Shown: in pieces, positions 38,469 through 48,121 of the stretch
Numbering within the stretch: position 1 is the stretch's first letter
Layout: each line of letters opens with the position of its first letter
Assembly (NCBI GenBank): GCA_944392525.1
Contig: CALXXB010000002.1
Coordinates: 1 to 58,679 of the forward strand
Direction of reading: 5' to 3'
Length of the DNA stretch: 58,679 nt
Origin: an uncultured Clostridia bacterium
Lineage (GTDB): Bacteria > Bacillota_A > Clostridia > TANB77 > CAG-508
Translations under genes and position numbers: made by a program
The notes under the pieces: model-generated
Database searches by the model: none
What the model was told of the DNA's origin: nothing
What the model saw: only the letters and a program-made list of their open reading frames with translations

Positions 38469-38515
38469 GGACGTTTCCTTTTGTCGGTTTTCCGACAGTT
38501 TGGGACACATCTTTT
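38468..38515 (+). repeat. Solo REP-like element after trpS
   Basis: The outer sequences GGGACGTTTCCTTTT and GGGACACATCTTTT match the ends of the transposon at 45701-46728. Between them is a perfect 6-bp hairpin, TGTCGG-TTTT-CCGACA. It looks like a non-autonomous, hairpin-bearing target or product of the REP-type transposase, and may double as a terminator. Confidence 0.75.
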
Positions 38516-38541
38516 ATAAAATAAAGTAAATGGAGGTAAAG

Positions 38542-39162
38542 ATGGCGTTAGAAAATAAATTAGGAATAACAGATAGCGCAAAGTTAGCTCAAGAAGAAGA
38601 AAAAATAACTAAGAAGAAAGCATTAGAATTATTTGATAAAAAAATAATAGATACATTTGAGGTTGGAACTTTTAAAGGGTTGCAAGAAATACATAAATAT
38701 TTATTTGAAGATGTTTATGAGTTTGCGGGGAAAATCAGGAATGAAAATATTTCAAAGGGAAATTTTCGTTTTGCACCTGTAATGTATTTAAAAGAAGCCC
38801 TTAAAAATATAGATAAAATGCCACAAAAAACATATGATGAAATAATAGAAAAATATGTTGAGATGAATGTTGCTCATCCTTTTAGAGAAGGAAATGGAAG
38901 GAGTACTAGAATATGGCTTGATAGGATATTAATGAAAGAACTAAAGGAAGTAGTAGACTGGAGTAAAGTAGATAAAAATGACTATTTGTTAGCAATGGAA
39001 AGAAGTCCTATAAAAGATACAGAAATTAAAGTATTATTAAAAGACGCTTTAACAGATAAAATTAATGATAGAACGGTATACATGAAAGGAATAGATGCAA
39101 GTTATTATTACGAAGGATATTATACATATACAATAGAAGAGATTGATGAAGACAATAAATAG
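38542..39162 (+). CDS. fic: Class III Fic protein (self-inhibited AMP transferase)
   Basis: A 206-residue Fic-domain protein that would transfer AMP to a protein hydroxyl group. The active-site motif [13 protein letters not shown] (H112 to R123) is canonical. The C-terminal segment [10 protein letters not shown] contains S-x-x-x-E-G (S187, E191, G192), the inhibitory-helix motif of class III enzymes such as the short Fic of Neisseria meningitidis, to which the whole protein looks close ([29 protein letters not shown]). No antitoxin gene is therefore needed. GGAGG lies five bases before ATG 38542. It precedes obg by 21 bp; the family often modifies gyrase, but the target here is unknown. Confidence 0.9.
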   Translation: MALENKLGITDSAKLAQEEEKITKKKALELFDKKIIDTFEVGTFKGLQEIHKYLFEDVYEFAGKIRNENISKGNFRFAPVMYLKEALKNIDKMPQKTYDEIIEKYVEMNVAHPFREGNGRSTRIWLDRILMKELKEVVDWSKVDKNDYLLAMERSPIKDTEIKVLLKDALTDKINDRTVYMKGIDASYYYEGYYTYTIEEIDEDNK

Positions 39163-39171
39163 AAAAAATAA

Positions 39172-40461
<1,290 letters not shown>

Positions 40462-40496
40462 AGTTTTAGTAAAATATTTGAAAGAAGGAAAATGAT

Positions 40497-40997
40497 ATGA
40501 AAACAGAAAAAAGAAAAGATTATTTATCATGGAACGAATATTTTATGGCAATTGCAAAATTATCAGCGATGAGAAGTAAAGATCCATCTACACAAGTGGG
40601 AGCTTGTATTGTAAGTAATGATAATAGAATATTATCAATAGGATATAATGGAGCACCAAATGGATTTAACGATGATAATTTTCCTTGGGATAGAGAAGGA
40701 GAAAATCTAGAAACAAAATATCCATATGTATGTCATGCTGAATTAAATGCTATTTTAAATTATAGAGGAAGTAAAAAAGACTTAGAAAATGCTAAAATAT
40801 ATGTTGATTTGTTTCCTTGTAATGAATGTGCAAAACTTATTATTCAATCAGGAATAAAAGAAGTAATTTATTTATCAGATAAATATTGGGATTCAGATAA
40901 TAATATAGCATCTAGAAAGTTATTTGATGAATGTGGTGTAAAGTATAGTAAAATCAATTTAAAACAAGAAAGAGAAATAGAGATTGATTTAAAATAA
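40497..40997 (+). CDS. comEB: dCMP deaminase family protein
   Basis: Zinc deaminase converting dCMP to dUMP for dTMP synthesis. 166 residues with zinc motif CHAELNAI and PCNEC, and the substrate region [13 protein letters not shown]. The gene converges with rimI over a shared hairpin. Confidence 0.92.
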   Translation: MKTEKRKDYLSWNEYFMAIAKLSAMRSKDPSTQVGACIVSNDNRILSIGYNGAPNGFNDDNFPWDREGENLETKYPYVCHAELNAILNYRGSKKDLENAKIYVDLFPCNECAKLIIQSGIKEVIYLSDKYWDSDNNIASRKLFDECGVKYSKINLKQEREIEIDLK

Positions 40998-40999
40998 AA

Positions 41000-41032
41000 A
41001 TAGAGAAGTGGATGTTTCTACTTCTCTAAAAT
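41000..41032. terminator. Bidirectional terminator between comEB and rimI
   Basis: AGAGAAGT at 41002-41009 pairs with ACTTCTCT at 41020-41027, with A-rich and T-rich flanks. The right arm lies inside the end of rimI, so the hairpin is partly coding on the minus strand. Confidence 0.75.
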
Positions 41033-41461
41033 TTTGGACATAAGAATTGCATTTTGGTTTTTATAATAATTTTTTCTTTCACCATCTTTATTAAAACCAA
41101 ACTTTTCATAAAGATGAATTGCAATAGTATTATTTTCATTAACTTCTAAATTTATTTTCTTTATATTTTTATTTTTAGCTTCTAATATAATTTTATCTAA
41201 AAGCAAATTTCCAATACCTTGATTCCTACAATCTTTTTTAGTTACAATATTCATAATTTCAGCTTCATCTAAAATGGTTTTTATTCCAGCAAAACCTAAA
41301 ATTTTATTTTCTTTGTTTTTTACAACAAAGTAAGTAGAATTTTTAGAGGTAAGCTCATCTTTTAAAACAGAGTAACTCCAAAAATCATCAAAATCAGTAT
41401 TTAAAATATATTTTATTTGTTCTAAATCAGATAAATTCATGTAATCAATATCAAAATTCAT
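41018..41461 (-). CDS. rimI: Ribosomal protein S18-alanine N-acetyltransferase
   Basis: GNAT enzyme of 147 residues acetylating the N-terminus of S18. Acetyl-CoA motif CRNQGIGNLLLDKII, then NLEVNENNTIAIHLYEKFGF, the usual RimI ending. Third gene of the tsaE-tsaB-rimI operon, a common arrangement. Confidence 0.9.
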   Translation of the reverse strand: MNFDIDYMNLSDLEQIKYILNTDFDDFWSYSVLKDELTSKNSTYFVVKNKENKILGFAGIKTILDEAEIMNIVTKKDCRNQGIGNLLLDKIILEAKNKNIKKINLEVNENNTIAIHLYEKFGFNKDGERKNYYKNQNAILMSKILEK

Positions 41462-41465
41462 ATTA

Positions 41466-42218
41466 TTAAAGTTTTTTCTCCTTTTCTTTTTCTTCTAGTT
41501 GTCTTTGAGCTTGTGGCTTTTTCAAATATAGTGGCAAGATATCATTTAATTGTCTATCAGAAGTCATTGCTTCAATTCCGGAATTGTAAAAATATAAACC
41601 ACTAAGTCCTAAATAGTAAGAGTTTAAAAGATTTTGTTTTGAATCAAAAAAATGACTATTAGGAATCATTTTCTCAATATCAGTTTTATAGATTGTTGTT
41701 GCATCACCAATAAAGTAGATGTTACCAGTTTCATTGTTATCTTCTATATAAGTATCTAAAATAGATAAAGTAGTTTTAACACTTTCTGCAGAAGGTGTAA
41801 TTAATACATTTAAACCATCAACAGTTTTTTGATATAAAGCAAAATAACAATTATCATTTTTACAATCAATCATAGAACAAATTAGTGAATTGTTAGGTAA
41901 TTCATCACTTATTTGTCTTGCTAAACATTCTAAAGATGTAATACCAACTAAATCTATATTTTTACTATCTCTAAAAGCTTTAACTGTTGCAGTACCAATT
42001 CTAATACCTGTAAAAGAGCCAGGACCAATATCACAAACAATTAAATTAATATCATCAATACTAAGATTTGTTTTAACTAAAGCATCATTAATCATTGGCA
42101 TTAAAGTTTCAGAATGACTATTTACAGCGATAGTATCTAATCTGCAAATTAAGTTAGTGTCTTCTAAAATAGAAACACCACAAACATTACTAGAAGTATC
42201 AATACTCAATATTTTCAA
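41466..42218 (-). CDS. tsaB: tRNA threonylcarbamoyladenosine synthesis protein TsaB
   Basis: Inactive paralogue of TsaD that forms the TsaB-TsaD-TsaE complex for t6A37 synthesis on ANN-decoding tRNAs. 250 residues starting MKILSIDTSSNVCGVSI at a TTG with AAAGGAGG seven bases upstream; GPGSFTGIRIGTATVKAF is the family signature. The start overlaps the end of tsaE by about 20 bp. tsaD is not in the window. Confidence 0.95.
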   Translation of the reverse strand: MKILSIDTSSNVCGVSILEDTNLICRLDTIAVNSHSETLMPMINDALVKTNLSIDDINLIVCDIGPGSFTGIRIGTATVKAFRDSKNIDLVGITSLECLARQISDELPNNSLICSMIDCKNDNCYFALYQKTVDGLNVLITPSAESVKTTLSILDTYIEDNNETGNIYFIGDATTIYKTDIEKMIPNSHFFDSKQNLLNSYYLGLSGLYFYNSGIEAMTSDRQLNDILPLYLKKPQAQRQLEEKEKEKKL

Positions 42219-42637
42219 TTGAAATCCTCCTTTTATCATCATCTTTTTCATCTTTACTGAAGCTTACATGAATATAATTTTTAGGTAAGGCGTCTTTAAT
42301 TAATTCGCCCCATTCGATTAAACAAATACCTTTATCAAAATATTCGTCTCCACCAATCTCATAAAATTCTGAAGAATCAGAAAGTCTATAAACATCAAAA
42401 TGGTAAATGGTTGCTTTTTCATTTTTATATTCATTAACAATAGTAAAAGTAGGGCTAGAAATTTCGTTTTCTAGTCCGAAATAAGATAAAAAGCCTTCTA
42501 CAAACTTAGTTTTACCAGAACCGAAGTTCACCTGTTAAAACAATTACTGCTTTTTTATTTAGTTTAGATGCAAAATCTTTTGCAAATTGTTTTGTCTCAC
42601 TTTCACTATTTGAAGTAAAGATAAAAGTATCACTCAT
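42199..42637 (-). CDS. tsaE: TsaE ATPase, read through a +1 shift at CGG inside Walker A
   Basis: ATPase of the t6A machinery. The minus strand starts MSDTFIFTSNSESETKQFA at 42637 behind AGGAG and runs to ...VIVLTGEL (codon 38), then CGG (42523-42521), two sense codons and TAA. Skipping the C gives GSGKTKFVEGFL and the rest of a normal TsaE (SSPTFTIVNEY, YHFDVYRL, LIEWGE) ending at 42199; the total is 145 residues, the usual length. The restored Gly39 completes the Walker A loop GELGSGKT. An internal start after the shift would remove the P-loop's first half, so the shift is needed for any active TsaE. t6A synthesis is essential or near-essential in most bacteria, which argues against a dead gene. 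Confidence 0.9.
42521..42523 (-). other. In-frame CGG, +1 shift site 4 (tsaE)
   Basis: On the minus strand: CTT CGG TTC TGG TAA. Omitting the C gives CTT GGT TCT GGT AAA, that is Leu-Gly-Ser-Gly-Lys of Walker A. Confidence 0.9.
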
Positions 42638-42697
42638 AAAAAACTCCTAAAATTTTATAAAAAATTATCTTTAAAAGCTTGATTTAAAGACAGTAAT

Positions 42698-42726
42698 ATT
42701 ATATTATAAAAAAACAAAAAAATCAA
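42698..42726 (-). promoter_or_regulatory. Promoter of tsaE-tsaB-rimI
   Basis: On the minus strand TTGATT (42726-42721), 17-bp spacer, TATAAT (42703-42698). Divergent from the mreB promoter ten bases away. Confidence 0.6.
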
Positions 42727-42735
42727 TTAAAAGGG

Positions 42736-42764
42736 TTGATAAAGCCATAAAAATGTAATATAAT
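42736..42764 (+). promoter_or_regulatory. Promoter of mreB
   Basis: TTGATA at 42736-42741, 17-bp spacer, TATAAT at 42759-42764. Confidence 0.7.
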
Positions 42765-42816
42765 TGTAAAGAATTTGTAATAAAACGGAAATAATAAGAA
42801 GTAAGGATGGTAAATC

Positions 42817-43827
42817 ATGTTTAAATTAGGCTTTGGACAAGATATAGGTATCGATTTAGGAACAGCAACAGTTATTGCTTATGTAAAAGGTAAAGGAATA
42901 GTGTTAAGAGAACCTTCTGTTGTAGCAGTAGATAATACAACAGGGGAGGTTTTGGCTGTAGGACAAGAAGCTAGAAGAATGCTTGGAAGAACTCCAGGAA
43001 ACATAGTAGCAACAAGACCTTTGAGAGATGGTGTAATATCAGATTACACAGTAACTGAAAAAATGCTTAAATACTTTATAAATAAAGTATGTGGAAAATT
43101 TATCTTTGCACCAAGAATAATGATTTGTATTCCATCACAAGTAACAGAAGTAGAGAAAAAAGCAGTAATAGATGCAGCATCACAAGCAGGAGCAAGAAAA
43201 GTTTACTTAATAGAAGAACCAATAGCAGCAGCAATAGGAGCAGGAATTGATATATCAAAAGCATGTGGAAATATGGTAGTAGATATAGGTGGAGGAACAA
43301 CAGATATTGCAGTAATATCATTAGGAGGTTCAGTAGTAAGCTCATCTTTAAAAGTTGCAGGAGATAAATTTGATGAAGCAATAGTAAAATATATAAAGAA
43401 AAAACATAATATAATAATTGGAGAAAGAACAGCAGAGGATTTAAAAATAAATATAGGATGTGTTTATCCAAAGATTCAAGATACAGAAATGCAAATAAGA
43501 GGAAGAGACTTAGGAACAGGACTTCCAAATACAGTAACAATAAAATCAAGTGAAATGCTAGAAGCTTTGATAGAACCAGCAATGATGATAGTAGAAGCGG
43601 TACATGCGGTATTAGAAAAAACACCACCAGAACTTGCAGCAGATATAAGTGATAAAGGAATATACATGACAGGTGGAGGAGCTTTGCTTGATGGATTAGA
43701 TAAATTATTACAAGAAAAAACAGGAATAAATGTAATGATAGCACAAGACACAGTATCATGTGTAGCATTAGGAACAGGAAAAGCATTAGATAACTTAGAT
43801 GCTTTAGATGGAAGGCCAAGAAGATAA
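42817..43827 (+). CDS. mreB: Rod-shape actin homologue MreB/Mbl
   Basis: Forms membrane-associated filaments that guide lateral wall synthesis. 336 residues; actin-fold motifs GIDLGTATVIAYVKGKGIV, VVDIGGGTTDIAVISLGG and MTGGGALLDGLDKLL. The N-terminus FKLGFGQD could provide the membrane contact. mreC and mreD are not adjacent, so it may be an Mbl-type paralogue. Single gene with its own promoter and a hairpin after it. Confidence 0.95.
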   Translation: MFKLGFGQDIGIDLGTATVIAYVKGKGIVLREPSVVAVDNTTGEVLAVGQEARRMLGRTPGNIVATRPLRDGVISDYTVTEKMLKYFINKVCGKFIFAPRIMICIPSQVTEVEKKAVIDAASQAGARKVYLIEEPIAAAIGAGIDISKACGNMVVDIGGGTTDIAVISLGGSVVSSSLKVAGDKFDEAIVKYIKKKHNIIIGERTAEDLKINIGCVYPKIQDTEMQIRGRDLGTGLPNTVTIKSSEMLEALIEPAMMIVEAVHAVLEKTPPELAADISDKGIYMTGGGALLDGLDKLLQEKTGINVMIAQDTVSCVALGTGKALDNLDALDGRPRR

Positions 43828-43842
43828 TAAAAAGACAAAAAG

Positions 43843-43871
43843 ATGTCGCATAGGAGATTACTATGCGACAT
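43843..43871 (+). terminator. Perfect 11-bp hairpin between mreB and mtaB
   Basis: ATGTCGCATAG at 43843-43853 and its complement at 43861-43871 with a seven-base loop. The T-tract is weak (AATGTTTAT), so it may be a partial terminator or an RNA-stability element just before the mtaB ribosome binding site. Confidence 0.6.
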
Positions 43872-43894
43872 AATGTTTATAAAAGGAGTAAAAA

Positions 43895-45220
43895 ATGAAG
43901 AAAGTAGCATTTATAACATTAGGTTGTAAAGTAAATCAATATGAAACAAATGCAATGGCACAAGAGTTTTTAGAAAAAGGTTATGAAGTAGTAGAACATA
44001 CAGAAGTAGCAGATATTTATGTAATAAATACATGTACAGTAACAAATATGTCAGACAGAAAATCAAGACAAATGTTAAGAAGAGTAAAAGAATTAAACGA
44101 AAATGCTATAGTAGTGGCATGTGGGTGCTATGCTCAGGTTGCAAAAAATGAATTAGAAAAAATAGAAGAAGTAGACTTAATACTTGGAAATAATGAAAAG
44201 AAAAATATAGTTGAACTTGTAGAAAAATTTGAGAAAAATAAGAAGAAAGAATTAGAAGTAGAAGATGTAATGTACCAAAAAGAATTTGTAGAATTTGGAG
44301 ATGTAATATATACAGAAAAAACAAGAGCTGTAATAAAAGTTCAAGACGGATGTGATAGATTTTGTTCATATTGTATAATACCATATGCAAGGGGAAGAGT
44401 AAGGAGCAGAAAGCCTGAAGCAATAATATCAGAAATAAAGAAAATAGCAGAAGAAGGAATAAAAGAGGTTGTAATAACAGGAATACATATAGCATCATAT
44501 GGAAAAGACTTTAAAGATGAAAATTATAGATTAATAGACTTATTGGAAGAAATAAATAAAATAGATGGAATAGAAAGAATAGGATTAGGCTCATTAGAAC
44601 CATTACTTATAACAGAAGAATTTGTAAGTAGATTAGTAAAATTAGAAAAAATCTGCCATCACTTTCATTTATCATTACAAAGCGGATGTGATGAGACATT
44701 AAAAAGAATGAACAGAAGATATACAACAGAAGAGTTTAAGAATATAGTAAATTTATTAAGAGAAAACTATAAAGATGTAAACTTAACAACAGATATAATA
44801 GTAGGGTTCCCACAAGAAACAGAGGAAGAATTTAATAAGACATATGAATTTTTAAAAGAAATAAAATTCTATAAGATGCATGTGTTTAAATATTCACAAA
44901 GAAAAGGGACAAAAGCAGCTGTTATGAAAGGACAAATAGATGGAAATAAAAAAGAAGAGAGAAGTCAAAAATTAATTGAATTATCTAATAACAATGAAAA
45001 AGAATATAATGAAACGTATGTAGGAAAAGAAGTAGAGGTATTATGGGAAGAAGAGAAAGATGGTTTCTATAGAGGACACACTAAAAATTACATATTAGCT
45101 TTTGGTAAAATTAAAGATAATAAAAAAGATGAAAAATCAGAAGATAGAAAAATAGAAAATACAATAACAGGAGCAAAATGTATAGAAGCAAAACAAGACC
45201 ATATATTGGTAGAAATGTAA
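43895..45220 (+). CDS. mtaB: tRNA (t6A37) methylthiotransferase MtaB
   Basis: Radical-SAM enzyme converting t6A37 to ms2t6A37. 441 residues: N-terminal methylthiotransferase domain with C11 in TLGCKVNQYETNA, NTCTV and CGCYAQ as one 4Fe-4S set; radical-SAM CDRFCSYCIIPYARG; C-terminal TRAM domain with a charged insert. KVQDGCDRFCSYCIIP and the GCKVNQYE start mark MtaB rather than MiaB. It acts on the product of the tsaB/tsaE pathway encoded 1.3 kb away. Confidence 0.95.
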   Translation: MKKVAFITLGCKVNQYETNAMAQEFLEKGYEVVEHTEVADIYVINTCTVTNMSDRKSRQMLRRVKELNENAIVVACGCYAQVAKNELEKIEEVDLILGNNEKKNIVELVEKFEKNKKKELEVEDVMYQKEFVEFGDVIYTEKTRAVIKVQDGCDRFCSYCIIPYARGRVRSRKPEAIISEIKKIAEEGIKEVVITGIHIASYGKDFKDENYRLIDLLEEINKIDGIERIGLGSLEPLLITEEFVSRLVKLEKICHHFHLSLQSGCDETLKRMNRRYTTEEFKNIVNLLRENYKDVNLTTDIIVGFPQETEEEFNKTYEFLKEIKFYKMHVFKYSQRKGTKAAVMKGQIDGNKKEERSQKLIELSNNNEKEYNETYVGKEVEVLWEEEKDGFYRGHTKNYILAFGKIKDNKKDEKSEDRKIENTITGAKCIEAKQDHILVEM

Positions 45221-45283
45221 ATATGTAACAATACTGTAATAATTGTGTAACAAATATTTAATATGAAAATATATGGAAAATTC

Positions 45284-45312
45284 TTGATAAAATAAAAAAA
45301 TTATAGTATAAA
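45284..45312 (+). promoter_or_regulatory. Promoter of the 45357 gene
   Basis: TTGATA at 45284-45289, 17-bp spacer, TATAAA at 45307-45312. Confidence 0.65.
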
Positions 45313-45356
45313 TAATGTAATGAAAGTGTATAAAATCACAAAGGAGGAAGAAAAAA

Positions 45357-45701
45357 ATGGCAGATTTAGGTGAAGAAAATAAAGTATCAGGAGTATTTGG
45401 AGGAGTTCAATTCGGAAACAATGAACAAAATCAAAACATAAATACAAATACAGATATAGAGAATATTGAGAACGCTGGAACAATAAGAAATACAAATTTA
45501 CCAGTAAAGACAGGATTCTGGAACAAATTCAAAGCATTCTGGCTACAAGATATTGATTGGAATAAAGAAATTAAAGTAGAATTAACACCATATCAACAAA
45601 AAGTAGAAGATGAAATAAATGAGTTCTTACACCAAGAAATTACATGGGAAAAAGTACATGACTTTTTATTCCAAGAAATTTCATTTAGAAAAAAAGATTA
45701 A
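45357..45701 (+). CDS. Small acidic protein of unknown function
   Basis: I do not recognise this 114-residue protein. It is preceded by AAAGGAGG and a good promoter, so it is real. An Asn/Glu/Gly-rich N-terminal half (NEQNQNINTNTDIENIENAG) is probably flexible; the C-terminal half is rich in Trp and Phe with two related pieces, FWLQDIDWNKEIK and FLHQEITWEKVHDFLFQEI, hinting at a short internal repeat. No membrane segment. The left end of the transposon begins at the last base of its stop codon. Confidence 0.75.
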   Translation: MADLGEENKVSGVFGGVQFGNNEQNQNINTNTDIENIENAGTIRNTNLPVKTGFWNKFKAFWLQDIDWNKEIKVELTPYQQKVEDEINEFLHQEITWEKVHDFLFQEISFRKKD

Positions 45702-45756
45702 TTTCGCGTTAGGGACGTTTCCTTTGCGTAAAAAAATTCGCGTTAGGGACACATCT
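45701..45756 (+). repeat. Left terminal repeat of the REP-type transposon
   Basis: Contains two related halves, TTCGCGTTAGGGACGTTTCC and TTCGCGTTAGGGACACATCT, around GCGTAAAAAAA. The right end differs only by G for A in each TTAGGG. Confidence 0.9.
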
Positions 45757-45884
45757 TTAAAGTTTAATTTAGTAAATTAGTAAAAAAGTATAGCAAAATA
45801 TTTTTATTTATGCTATACTTTTTGTGTTTATATAGGGAATATGGGGAATAACTTAAAAACAATAATTTGAAAGGAGAAATGGTT

Positions 45885-46659
45885 ATGCCCCGTATGGCAA
45901 GAAGTAAAAGTTATACAAAAGTATATCACGTTATATTACGTGGAAATGATAAGCAAGACATCTTTTTTGATGAACAGGATTACAAAAAGCTTATTAAAGA
46001 ATTAGAAAATACAAAAGAAAAATATGGATATGAATTATATGCATATTGTTTAATGACAAATCATGTACATTTAGTAATTTATGATAAAAATAATATGTTA
46101 TCTAAAATTATGCAAAGCTTGGAGGTTGCATATTCAGCGTATTTCTCTAAGAAATATGAGAAAACTGGTCATTTATTTCAAAACAGATTTTTAAGTAAAG
46201 AAGTCGAAACAAGTAAATATTTAATACAAGTTTGTAGATATATTCACCAAAACCCAGTAAAAGCAAAAATTTCAACAGTTGACAAATATAAATGGAGTAG
46301 TTTTAAAGAATATATTAATGGCGAAAAAATAATAAGTACAAAAATGTTACTATCATTATTTCGGGAATATTAAACAAGAAGCAATAGAAAAATTTAGAAG
46401 ATTTCATAATATGGTTGATAATGATATAAATGAAGAATATGAATACGAATTAGAAAGTAAATTAACAGATATAGATGTAAAAAATAAAATTAAAAAAATT
46501 TTAGATATAAAAAATATAAGTGAGATTTTTGAATACAGTATCAAAGTAAGAAATGAAAAAATAAGAGAGTTAAATATTCTAAAGGGAGTATCAAAAGCTC
46601 AAATCTCAAGAGTACTGGGAATGAATAAAAGATTGGTACAAAAAATAATGGAAAAATAA
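45885..46659 (+). CDS. REP-associated tyrosine transposase (Y1 HUH), read through a +1 shift at CGG
   Basis: Single-strand DNA transposase of the RAYT group. ATG 45885 has AAAGGAG eight bases upstream. The HUH motif is in CLMTNHVHLVIYD and the catalytic tyrosine in CRYIHQNPVKA. Frame one ends FREY at codon 162; it reads ...MLLSLF (codon 159), CGG, GAA, TAT, TAA. Skipping C46362 continues as GNIKQEAIEKFRRF into an acidic linker and a C-terminal helix-turn-helix-like part VSKAQISRVLGMNKRLVQKI, the ending expected for Firmicute members of this group, total 257 residues. Confidence 0.85.
46362..46364 (+). other. In-frame CGG, +1 shift site 2 (REP transposase)
   Basis: TTT CGG GAA TAT TAA. Omitting C46362 gives TTT GGG AAT ATT AAA, Phe-Gly-Asn-Ile-Lys, which joins the catalytic and C-terminal parts. 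Confidence 0.8.
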
Positions 46660-46672
46660 AGGAAGGAGGAGG

Positions 46673-46728
46673 AGATGTGTCCCCAACGCGAATTTTTTTA
46701 CGCAAAGGAAACGTCCCCAACGCGAAAT
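46673..46728 (-). repeat. Right terminal repeat of the REP-type transposon
   Basis: Inverted copy of 45701-45756. It lies between GGAAGGAGGAGG (46661-46672), a strong Shine-Dalgarno, and the radA ATG at 46727, which it overlaps by two bases. Confidence 0.9.
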
Positions 46729-48091
46729 GGCTAAGAGTAAAACAGTTTTTGTATGTAACGAATGTGGTTATGAATCAGGTAAATGGTTAGGAAAATGTCC
46801 CGCTTGTAATAGTTGGAATAGCTTTTATGAACAAAAAGTTGTAGAAACTAAAAGTAAAGGACTTTCACAGTCTGATGGAAAAGTAGCAGTTCCACAAAGT
46901 TTAAATTCTTATGAAGCAAAAGAGACTATAAGAACACATACAGGTTTTAATGAATTAGATAGAGTTTTAGGTGGTGGATTAGTAAAGGGATCTTTAGTTT
47001 TACTAGGAGGAGAGCCAGGAATTGGTAAATCAACACTTATTTTACAAATATGTGATAAGATTAAAGGTGAAGGAAAAGTTTTGTATGTTTCAGGAGAGGA
47101 ATCTGCAGAACAAATAAAATTAAGAGCGGATAGACTAGGTATTAACAATGAAGATATCTTATTTCTAGGAGAAACAAATATAGAACTTGTAAATCAAGCA
47201 ATAATTAATGTTAATCCAAAACTTGTTATTATAGATTCTATACAAACAATGTATTCAGAAGAAATTACAGCAGCTGCTGGAAGTGTAAGTCAAGTAAGAG
47301 AAATTACAAGTCAAGTTATGAGAGTTTGTAAATCTAAAGGCATTACAACTATTATAATTGGACATGTTACTAAAGAGGGAAACATTGCAGGACCAAGGGT
47401 ACTAGAACATATGGTAGACACTGTTTTATATCTAGAAGGAGAAAGATATTTTTCTTATAGAATATTAAGAGGTGTAAAAAATAGATTTGGATCTACTAAT
47501 GAAATTGGAATGTTTGAAATGCAAGATAAAGGAATGTGCGAAATTACTAATCCATCTGATATATTAATATCAGAAAGAGACGATAATCCAGCGGGGTCTT
47601 GCATAGTTGCAACTATGGAAGGTACGAGACCTCTTTTAGTTGAATTACAAGCTCTAACTTCACAAACTGTATTTGGATATCCAAGAAGAACTGCAAATGG
47701 AATTGATTATAATAGACTTACTTTATTAATTGCAGTGTTAGAGAAAAAGGCAGGATTAATGTTAAATTCACAAGATGTTTATTTAAATGTTGTTGGTGGT
47801 TTGAAAGTAAATGAACCAGCAGCGGATTTAGGAATTATGATGGTTACTGCGTCTAGCTTTAAAAATATTCCAATTCCAAAAGATATGATAATATTAGGTG
47901 AAGTTGGATTAACAGGTGAAGTTAGAAGAATTAATATGATTGAAAAAAGAATAAAAGAAGCGGAAAAATTAGGATTTAAAAGTTGTTTAATTCCAGAAAG
48001 TAACAAAAAAGACTTGAAAGATAATTATAAATTAGATATAATAGGCATCAAGGATGTTAACGAAGCTATGAAAAAAATCGGTTTAAAATAA
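46727..48091 (+). CDS. radA: DNA repair protein RadA
   Basis: Branch-migration ATPase of recombination. 454 residues: zinc finger CNECGYESGKWLGKCPAC, Walker A GGEPGIGKST, the RadA motif KNRFGSTNEIGMF and a C-terminal Lon-like domain. The start MAKSKTVFVC is the normal RadA N-terminus, yet no Shine-Dalgarno lies next to it because the transposon end fills the space. Expression may rely on folding of the repeat or on read-through from upstream. disA follows, the usual partner. Confidence 0.95.
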   Translation: MAKSKTVFVCNECGYESGKWLGKCPACNSWNSFYEQKVVETKSKGLSQSDGKVAVPQSLNSYEAKETIRTHTGFNELDRVLGGGLVKGSLVLLGGEPGIGKSTLILQICDKIKGEGKVLYVSGEESAEQIKLRADRLGINNEDILFLGETNIELVNQAIINVNPKLVIIDSIQTMYSEEITAAAGSVSQVREITSQVMRVCKSKGITTIIIGHVTKEGNIAGPRVLEHMVDTVLYLEGERYFSYRILRGVKNRFGSTNEIGMFEMQDKGMCEITNPSDILISERDDNPAGSCIVATMEGTRPLLVELQALTSQTVFGYPRRTANGIDYNRLTLLIAVLEKKAGLMLNSQDVYLNVVGGLKVNEPAADLGIMMVTASSFKNIPIPKDMIILGEVGLTGEVRRINMIEKRIKEAEKLGFKSCLIPESNKKDLKDNYKLDIIGIKDVNEAMKKIGLK

Positions 48092-48121
48092 TTTGAGTTT
48101 TTAGAAGGGAGAGTTTGAACT

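Larger units (their letters stand above)
45701..46728. mobile_element. REP-associated transposon with 56-bp terminal inverted repeats
   Basis: A 1028-bp unit: left end 45701-45756, HUH transposase gene, right end 46673-46728 in inverted orientation. The ends agree at 54 of 56 positions. The right end reaches into the radA start codon. Insertion site duplications are not apparent, as expected for HUH enzymes. Confidence 0.85.

Noticed and set aside
43100..43819. A 239-codon minus-strand reading frame opposite mreB
   Set aside because: Leu-rich low-complexity translation of AT-rich antisense DNA; mreB on the plus strand is unmistakable.
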